The position numbers and the translations under genes were made by a program. The notes beneath the pieces are model-generated. The model searched no databases, was not told where the DNA came from, and was given only the letters and a program-made list of their open reading frames with translations. DNA of 64,000 nt from Cylicocyclus nassatus (lineage: Eukaryota; Nematoda; Chromadorea; Rhabditida; Strongylidae): the NCBI GenBank assembly GCA_958299035.1, contig CATQJL010000112.1, positions 66,929,117 through 66,993,116 of the forward strand. The letters are read 5' to 3'. Positions within the stretch are counted from its first letter, which is position 1, and each line of letters opens with the position of its first letter. Shown here piece by piece: positions 55,684-64,000 of the stretch.

Positions 55684-57171
55684 ATAGGTTGTACCAAAAG
55701 TTCTTTCGCACCAAATTCAAAAATTCATAACTTGTTGAATTCTCTACGAATTTACAAGATCTAAATTTTGTATAAAAGAGGAACTCATGCTCTCCGCAAC
55801 AGTATCTGAACTGGTCACTAATGTTTACAATTGAAGGAGATAGAAGCTAAAAACCAAAATCAGTCAAAATTTGAATTTTTCGTGTACGGTCATAAAAAAT
55901 CGGAAACTTGCAACAAAAATCGGAGCAGTCGGTATTGTAGGTTCTTTCACCAGCTCTTTCTAACGGTGCAAAGTTTGCGCCGATTGAGAGTCTTTATGAA
56001 AAGTTACAATTTCCCTGAAAAATGCCAAAATATTAGGTTGGCACATAAGTTTTGCAACTTTTCCCGTAACTTTTTTCCTATTTTATGTGGCAACCTCATT
56101 TTGTGGCATCATGTAGATCGTGATGTAAGCTGCAAGTTTGCGCAAACCGCTTGATTATTGATAACGTAGTACAAAAAATCTAAACATTTTTTGAAAACTG
56201 CTGAAAATCGAGGTTTCACGATTTTTTGGCAAACATGAAGCCCTATGAAACCTGAGTCAAACATATGAAAAAGCAATTATAGGCAGCATGTAGCTGAAAG
56301 TTGGCACATTGGACTCAGTGAAAAAGAAATGAAATTTAAGCACAAATTAAGGTGGGGCGCCTTTGAGAAGTTGAGCAAGTCAAAGCGTCAAGTTTTGAAG
56401 GCAATTTGTCAGTAACTAAGCTGCGAAAAGTCAGAATTCGCTATAACTTTGCACTCTAGGGTAATCCTATGCGGAAAACACGAATATCATATTCATTTGT
56501 CGCTAAAATGAAATTCATCTTTTGATTTTACGAACGAGGCTTTTTCATGCGAAACGGATCTCATTTTTGTGATCAGCATGTCAATTAAGCCCTATAGGCC
56601 AAGTTTCAGCAAAATCTGATGCATTCTAAAGTTTTTCCCATAGTACCGTAAACCTACCGTAATCCTCACATAAGATAGTAAAATTCGGCAAAAATGTGTG
56701 CATTAGAAGCCTACATCATAGTCCTTATATTGCCAAAAAATGAATGTGCTACGTTCGAAGAGACAAAAGTTATATAAAAAGTTGCATTACTTATGTGCCA
56801 ACCTAATAAATCAAAATCGCCCTTTTGTATTGCTTGCTCGAAAATCGTAACTTTTCATAGAAACGCTCGATCGGCGCAAACTTTGCACCGTTAGAAAGAG
56901 CTGGTGAAAGGGCCTATAATACCGACTGCGCCGATTTTTGTCGCAAGTTTCCGATTTTTTATGACCCTACACGAAAAATTCAAATTTTAACTGATTTTGG
57001 TTTTTAGCTTCTATCTCCTTCAAATGTAAACATTAATGACCAGTTCAGATACTTTTGCAGAGAGCATGAGTTCCTCTTTTATACAAAATTTAGATCTTGT
57101 AAATTCGTTGAGAATTCAACAAGTTATGAATTTTTGAATTTCGTGCGAAAGAACTTTCGGTACACCCTAAT
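55684..57171. mobile_element. palindromic MITE, GGTTGTACCAAAAGTTC ends, split by a mariner MITE
   Basis: TAGGTTGTACCAAAAGTTC at the left and GAACTTTCGGTACACCCTA at the right. The arms contain AATTCATAACTTGTTGAATT and, further in, the same GGAAACTTGCAACAAAAATC segment as the element at 46,562-47,271. The centre is split by the mariner-type MITE at 56,034-56,812. Confidence 0.85.
56034..56812. mobile_element. mariner-type MITE, TTAGGTTGGCACATAAG ends
   Basis: TTAGGTTGGCACATAAGTTT at the left and CTTATGTGCCAACCTAA at the right, TA-flanked, 779 bp. The tips are canonical for mariner. No transposase frame (no D,D34D block seen). Confidence 0.9.
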
Positions 57172-57629
57172 AATAGATTACGAAGATTGTTAGCAATGAA
57201 ATGACTGGCGATAATGATATCATCCAAAGGCGAAACAGCAAGCTTTCAACTCTCTTGTCAAACTGTTCGCGACTCTTTGGAAAGTAGTCAACCTTCATTT
57301 CACTTTTGAAGCCAAGTTTGAGGTTTCGCTTTCTAACAATAAGCTGAAATTTCTTTGCTACTTCTAATGACGGACTGTCAAACGCACCTTTCGATTCTCC
57401 ATTCGCATGCATCAAATTCGAAACGGTAAAACAACCGTTGGCAAAAGATATAGAGTCAACACTTCACAAGTTCAAGCCAACGTGTTTAATTTCACAATTC
57501 AAAGCTTTTACATTTTACCACGCTCATCAAAAACAACCTTCCAAGCAATGCTTCAACGTATTCAGCTTCATCGTCCGCCCTATACTCACCGTAAATTTAC
57601 AAAAAGTTTCACCATCTCGGACAAATCAC

Positions 57630-58098
57630 CAGAACTTCCGCAGGATAAGCCAAATTTGCAAAAGTTCCGCAGGACTCCATCCATTATTGCAAAAGTGAAA
57701 ACTTTGAAAATCGGAACTTCCGCGGGATTTTCATGTTGAAACCGGAACTTCAACAGGATCTTCTTCAAAATCCTGCGGAAATTCCGAAAAATGGCGGAGG
57801 TTCCGCAGCACTATGGCCTGTCAGAACCTCCGCAGAACTTTGAACGTGTTGTCTAATATGGTGCCTCGCCAACAACTAGAGTGCATTATCGAGCATGTCA
57901 GTCGTAGTGCAGAGGATAGTAGGTGGGTCTCACAGTTATTAGAGTAAAGTTCAAACCTCACCTAGGTGTTCCCTTTGCTGTTGTGGTTCGCATTCTTCGG
58001 AACTTCCGCAACACCTCCTTTAGTAACTTCCGCAGCACGTTTACGGAACTTCCGCAGGTGACCGGCGGAACTTCTGCAAGCGCTCTGCGGAAGTTCCG
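57630..58098. repeat. cluster of about 12 AACTTCCGCAGG-like words
   Basis: The words GGAACTTCCGCAGG or its complement occur near 57,631, 57,662, 57,711, 57,744, 57,769 (inverted), 57,798, 57,823, 57,998, 58,027, 58,045, 58,067 and 58,083 (inverted). Spacing is irregular, so this is not a simple tandem array. The core ACTTCCG is also the ETS-factor binding core. Confidence 0.75.
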
Positions 58099-58767
58099 GT
58101 CATTTGTCTGACAAGGGAAGGCTGCTTTACCGTGGCCATTCAAATGACTTGTATATCAAAAAATGCGTCTTTTAATGCTGGTTCAAAAACTGTCTTCCAT
58201 ATCTGCGAAACGATGATCTGGATGGAGTTATGATTATTTTTTCATAAATAAATTGCGTTACTGCGGATAGTGAAAATCATTGATAAAAAATTCTCTTTCC
58301 CTCTCAAATGCTGAATATGATCTAAATAGGTGTAATACAACAGTAAATCTTCTAAAATTCCTTTCAACAGCTTCAAACGGCAAACTAGAATGAATTTGCT
58401 GATTTTTACTCCCCAAAAGTACGCAAATTTCCTACGAAAAAAGTTCATAACTCCCTACAGAAAATCGTTTCGCAGATATCGAGCACAGATTTAGAATCAG
58501 CATTTCGAGGTGCATCTTCTTACGGTATACATCCCATTCCTGATGGCCACGGTCACCGAGTATCCTTTCCTTGAGAGATGCAAAATGCATACCTCTATCT
58601 GTCATCAGGACGGTGACTCCCATGTACATGTGACCAAATTTTGCGCTCGAAGATACAAATTGAAGAGAAATTCTTTATTCAGAACTGCGATCAGCAAAGG
58701 TACCTAATCTTTCAAGAAGAAACTTTTACAAAGTGAGCAATCGGCGAAACCAAATTTCGAAACCAAA

Positions 58768-58773
58768 TTTATT
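58768..58773 (-). promoter_or_regulatory. poly(A) signal of the SON-like gene
   Basis: AATAAA on the minus strand (TTTATT on plus) lies about 180 nt after the stop codon at 58,955, a plausible 3' end. Confidence 0.6.
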
Positions 58774-58954
58774 ACAATACAAAGAATATAGTGAAAAAAA
58801 ATACAAAACGATAAATACCTGAAATAACAGACATACAAAAATGAAAACAACAAAAAGGAGAGCGGAAGCTAAGTACTAAAATATAAGTAGAAACCCGAAG
58901 GGTATTGATTTACAATGACCTAATTGCGAATCAGAAAAGAAATGCTGTACTACA

Positions 58955-61900
58955 CTATATAACAACCGGTAATGATGAATCACGAGGTACAAGGCCAAGG
59001 GATTGAAGAACTATCTGGAAATAAATAATAACTGTAAAAAACATAGGATTACTGAAATGCCTTGATGCAACTATGAATTTAACTCGTCAAATATATTATT
59101 CAGTACAAATGTTCAAACATTACCTGACAAGCTACTAATTTCGCGTCCTTCTTGCTGCGGGATATGATATCAGACTTATACTCGATGCCGTTGACGATGG
59201 CCTATAATAGATAAAGATAAGATCAAGCTTGCCACCAAATCAAACTTACTGTGCATTTGAACTCTCTCATGTTGGATGGACCAGATTCATGACTAATGAA
59301 TTGTGGCGCCGACCATTTACGTTTTGCGCAAAGCTCCATGACCATTGAGACAGGGTGCTTTGTTGCTTAAATAAGTTGATGTTCAACAACTTATACTTTC
59401 GATTTTATCGAAAAGTGGCTACTTTCTTGGATGATAAGAAAAGAAAGAAAGAAGGCATTATTATTGTAGCTAAGGCAAAATAAAACAGCAGAATAAAACC
59501 ACTGACCGATTACATCTCCAGCACTTTTACCACCTCCACCTTTAGCGCCAACATCATCCTGGGCCACCAAACCTAAATCATTCATATTCTCACTGTAACC
59601 AAATTTAAACTGAAAAAGAAACTAACCCTTTCTATCATTCTTCACATCCAACACCAGAGGTTCAAGATTGCCCATACCATCAGGGCCAAGCCCCTCACCA
59701 GGTCTCCAGCCCATCTTTTGCATAAGTCTCAAGCCAACACCCCCAACAGATGGACGCGCATTTTTGAACATATCCTAAAGTTCAAATTCAGTGGATGATC
59801 TCGTATAGATATCATATTTTTCTGGAAAATTCGCATCGCCTACATTCCAACGATCACTCCACGATCAACGCGGTAACAAGAATCTGAAAAAGAAAAATGA
59901 CGCGAGTTCATCAGATTCAATCAAACGAACGAGTCCAACATCACCAAGATTTGATTTAAAGAGATATATCAACATAGCATAGACATTACGATGAGGCACA
60001 CCTCCAATTCATCCACTTCAAAAAAAACCATCAGTGATGCCCTATTTTTCTTTTCATGGCATTTTTTCTGCGCAAATGTTGCCAGGACCTCAACAGCAAT
60101 GACTGTCAAGATCTACCACAGCTCAAACAAAACGGACCGATTACTTTAGAATCATCCAACAAGTGCTACATCACCAAAGCCAAACTTAGATCAAGCACGG
60201 TTTACTAGAAAATGGCAAAGCATCCAAGACTACATGTAATTACTTCATTGGATGATTTTATCGAAAGCAATTAAAGCTACGCGTGAAATATAATTTATCC
60301 GCCAACGAATACGCAAAGCTGTGACAAGTACTGAAATGCAGCTTCGGCATTCGAGTCCTTCCGTAATTTTATTTTTTCCTCAACAACTCGAAGGCGCGAA
60401 CCGCACAGTCCTAGCTGCAGCTTTGCGCAAGACATGGAGAAATTGGACTACAAACGTTGATTGAAAATGACAACTCACGTTTAACCCGATTAAACATAAA
60501 TCGGCCTCCTCCCGTAGTAGTAGTGTACAAATGTTTGCGTAGATAGCGAATAGATGAGGTGCATATCAAGGAAGCATTGGAAGACAAGGATGGTCAAAAC
60601 GGTCGTATCCGCATATTCTTTGTACATTGGCGCTGGCTAACACGTCGTTAAGCCTGCACATCAACATCCTCATCCTGCAGAAAATCAGCTATTTTGCTTG
60701 TATGCCAATGATCACAAAACTAGTGCAAGAAATTTATTCTTGTACACTAGTTAAGGATCATAGGCCGACTCGAACACGCATGATGAATAAAATATTTGGT
60801 AGGAAGCTATGGACGACGCGTGCCGTTGATAAGACAAGTGATAATGTCAAACTTCTTTCTATTACTGACTTTCTATTACTGAGGCAGTTGAGGAGTCACT
60901 TCTAAAGAATTTAGCAATGATGATACAAGCTTTCAAAACAAGAAGCTAAAACTGAATTTTTCAAACAATTTAAATTCCAGAAGACCCCTTTGTGCAGAAA
61001 TAAGATGAATAGATTTACAAAGCAATCATAAAGAATCATCACAAGCCGACCTAAATCTCATACCTTCCTTACCCACGCATTATAGCGTGGATCATGGGGT
61101 TGTAACTCATCAGACGAAAGTACATTGAGACCGGTACTGCCGGTAAACTTTCCCGGCAGATTTTTAGCAGCTGCCCAAGCTGCCATCTGCAAGTGGTGTA
61201 AGTTGCTGTGTTCCAAACCTAAAACTGACAACTACTGACCTGGTCATCGGCTTCTTTGAGCATTCGAATGGCCTCAAAATCATTTGGATTCGATGCCAAA
61301 GTCAATTGCGCACTAGCTCGTTGAGCCAAAACTTTGGCGACATCTCTCTTCTTAGCCTATATACGAATTACATACGTATAAAAGTGCCAAATTTCCAAGA
61401 TAAGTACTTACTATTTCAATTTTATCCGGCTCATGTATAATCAATTCCTCCTCTGGTGGAATAACAAGTAATTCGGGCAAAGGCGGTGGAGGAGGCAACA
61501 ACGTATCAAAAGCCTACAATGAGTTTGAGAGATACACAGAAATTGTACGCATAAAAGCCTACAGTAAGTTTTGGAGGAGGTGGAGGTGGCGGTAACAGTC
61601 CACCGAGGCCTGTCAGTACGGGTGGAGCAGGCGGTGGTGGTAGAAGATGGTCAGCGGAAGTGCTCTACAATAATCACGATAAAATCATAGTCTTCATCGC
61701 AAAGAATCAGCGAAAAACATTTAAGACGAAATGAAATAGCTGAAGAGGAAACACTGCGATAAATTACAGCAAAACTTTGGACGAAGGACATAACCGAACG
61801 AAAACAAAAACCCACCGCGCTATGGTACTTCTGAGCCTCAAGACTAGTTATTCCCACGTACTTCTTTTGTTCAGCTGAGCATGTCTTCAACTCATCTTTC

Positions 61901-64000
61901 ACTACTGGTGTCCACTCACGCTCCTGAAACTGTTCCGAGGCCTAGTAAACAAAACAAAAAATTGGATAATAACTGCCAAACAATGACTGACTGTGCTCTC
62001 CTTGTGAGTGACTCCTGAAGAGACTGGGTAAACTAATCGCAGCTGGGAACTGTCCAGTATGCGTTCCTGTGGTGTTTTCGTTGGAATATTTGTGGCATTC
62101 TGCAACAGGTTTACTAGAACTAACGCCCAAAATCTGAAGCAACATACCACTATGTTGATTTTGATGCCTTCAACTGGTCCTGCTGTCTTAACACCGAATG
62201 GGTGCTTGAAAGACGTAGGACTGGCAGCGCCAGATCCGGCCTTGTCAGAGTCATCATCATCATCGCTGGAAACGGCTTCGCCTTTCTCTCTTCTAGTCTC
62301 TTTTTCCTGACGGCGTTGTATTTGCTGGCAGTAAGCTGAAAGTCACAGTGAAGCGCCAAAGAAAAGAAAAAGTGGATTCAAAAGAGATGGAAAAGTAATC
62401 TAATGGTACAAAAGCGATAAAACTAAACGTACAGACAAAATCGTCCACACTTTTGGGCTGATTTTGGAGCTGATCCAAGTTTCCAAGACTGATACCAAGC
62501 TGAAATATGTGGAGTATTTGTCATGGTACATGATGGACCTCTCTTTTCACTGCTTTTCTTAGTAAGAAATGCTATACACCTCCCATCCTACGTTCTAACA
62601 AACTTGATAGATATCTTACCAACTGCATTTTCTGTGCCTTCTTCCTAGCAATCGCCAACAGCTTTGCTTTATCAATTCGTCCTCTCCTACGGCCACCACC
62701 TCGCCTTCGACCCTCTCCTCCCATTGGACGCCTTGGTGATCTACTGCGACTTCTACTTCTGCTTCTGCTTCTACTTCTACTACGACTAGGAGTGCGGCTG
62801 CGACTCCGGCTACGACTTCTGCTCCGCGTTGATGACCTGGATCGTGACCGACGGGATCTGACATGGGAGATAAGATATCAGCAAAAAACGCGACACTTCG
62901 TTATCACAGGATAGAGACACACCTATATCGGCTACTGCTACGACTTCTGCTTCTGCTGCGACTTTTGGACGTGGACCTTGACCTCCGCCTGCGCTTGTCC
63001 CGAACTGGGCTTCTGCTAACAGATTTAGAGTAACGTCGGCGAGATCTCGACCTTGAGCGACCACTAAAAAGGAATATAATAATTTTCATACAGAGCAACA
63101 GCAGATACTGTTACGCAGCTGTTATCCACAAGTAGAAAAATTTTAGCAAGCAAAAAATGCTCCAAAAATGAAGTACTGTTAGCTCCAAGGTATGTTTGCA
63201 GCAAAAAAAAAACAACACTCACCGATCGTCTCGTCGACGTCCACGTGGACGATATGGTGATACCTTTCTCATGGCCTTGTTAGAACGTCTAAAACAAAAA
63301 ATTTTACATTTATAAATCGGTTGCTCTTCAAAATATAAAAACCATCTACTAACGCAGTTCTTGCTTTAATTCTTATCTCCTCATCAGTGTTTGGACTGGA
63401 GCTTCGTTTCCGTGGGGATCTGCGCCGTTTCCTTGAGTGCGGCTCTTTGGAAGCTGAAACAGTCGGCTGAGCTTCTTTTCCTTAATAGATTGTGTAGATT
63501 CTGGTTGAGATGCATGTAATGAATGAAACTTACCTTTCGATATCACAGCGGATGAACTCTCGACAACCCTCGCTAATCGAGATTTTAGCGCTGTCTAAAA
63601 ATACATGAGTAGAGCTCATAGGAGCCATAAACTATGGAACCAACCTTCGGCTGAGCAGCAGCATTGATTTCTTCGAATATCTCTTTCTCCAGCTCTCCAT
63701 CACTTATGGGTTCAGGAACCGGTGCAGAATTGACGGCTCCCGACGAGGTGGCGGTTGGAGCCGGGGGCGGAAGAGATGCTGGTCCGAATTCTGCCTCTTT
63801 CTCAGCCTCATCAGCCGAGATATCCATCAAACTGGAAAAATACAATTTGCAGATTATTTCGGTCATAAATGTAAAAGGCACCTTTCATCCTCAATTTTGA
63901 TAGAAGGTTTCATCTCAGTCTCGTTGCCATTTTCTGCTTCAGTTTTTATGTGAGTCTGAACCGATGAACTTTCCGTAGCCGAGGTTTTCACCTTTAAGTT
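58955..64000 (-). CDS. SON-like RS-domain splicing cofactor, G-patch and dsRBD (5' end outside window)
   Basis: Twenty minus-strand exons join without a phase error and give 779 residues: 63882-64000, 63645-63831, 63534-63594, 63354-63480, 63223-63288, 62923-63063, 62620-62857, 62433-62499, 62148-62335, 61992-62099, 61816-61941, 61563-61664, 61412-61513, 61240-61356, 61064-61186, 59627-59774, 59507-59572, 59250-59365, 59124-59201, 58955-59014. Order of parts: acidic Ser/Pro-rich N-part; RS domain (RSRSRSRSRS runs at 62.7-63.06 kb); KAKLLAIARKKAQKMQ; VDDFVSYCQQIQRRQEKE; two Pro runs; PGKFTGSTG..VLSSDELQ; a G-patch (GLRLMQKMGWRPGEGLG..DRKG); and a C-terminal double-stranded RNA-binding domain (KHPVSMVMELCAKRKW ... 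SKKDAKLVACQIVLQSLGLV). The G-patch/dsRBD order and wording match animal SON, a nuclear-speckle protein that aids splicing of weak introns. Introns are mostly 45-60 bp; the 59,775-61,063 intron is 1.3 kb. Confidence 0.93.

Overview
The window is nuclear DNA from a nematode. Genes are split by mostly short (45-60 bp) GT-AG introns. One gene encodes a SON-like splicing cofactor, another a CAP/ASP-type secreted protein of the kind expanded in parasitic strongylid nematodes, and another the C-terminal part of a zona-pellucida (cuticlin-like) membrane protein. The rest is dominated by transposons and their short derivatives. The species cannot be fixed from sequence alone; a strongylid-type (clade V) nematode is an inference.

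Layout. 1-9,800: mariner-like MITEs, an inverted Penelope-like element (PLE1, 3.66-5.1 kb), the last four exons of a ZP-domain gene on the minus strand (5.28-6.10 kb), and small palindromic repeats. 9,830-11,600: an intact eight-exon CAP gene on the plus strand. 12,200-16,070: a CR1-type non-LTR retrotransposon broken by a PLE fragment (PLE3) and by a retroposed segment with an (AAAT)n tail. 17,700-21,000: several palindromic elements. 22,110-22,990: a decayed CAP paralogue on the minus strand. 24,525-33,630: three mariner/palindromic elements and two hAT-type elements (A and B), with a frame-broken unknown gene at 29.4-29.8 kb. 34,770-45,340: three paralogues of one nematode secreted-protein family with a CxPPxCNPFVH signature, separated by a Helitron (39,759-40,690) and a PLE with a 586-bp inverted repeat (PLE2, 41,392-43,434). 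45,850-51,330: repeats, a broken unknown gene (47.7-48.9 kb) and hAT-type element C. 52,030-54,100: an Upf1-like helicase gene with several frame breaks, bracketed by direct repeats. 55,680-57,170: a nested MITE. 57,630-58,100: a cluster of AACTTCCGCAGG-like words. 58,750-64,000: the 3' twenty exons of the SON-like gene, minus strand, running off the window end.

The most unusual signal is in the three hAT-type elements A, B and C. Each has a variable 7-nt word at its left tip, three or four times in an internal hairpin block and, partly, at its right tip. The word differs between elements (GCTTGTC, GGTGGGC, GTTGGTT) but is nearly uniform within one element, and the internal spacing is exactly 11 nt in all three. 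Short hammerhead-ribozyme-like motifs also recur at the 3' tails of PLE copies.

No CRISPR, rRNA operon or bacterial-type operon is present. Stretches not listed as features (for example 1-900, 2,540-3,650, 7,560-8,270, 11,700-12,200, 19,440-20,180, 21,000-22,000, 23,000-24,500, 33,630-34,770, 38,870-39,750, 51,340-52,020, 54,100-54,890, 55,080-55,680) hold AT-rich intergenic DNA in which I found no supportable gene.
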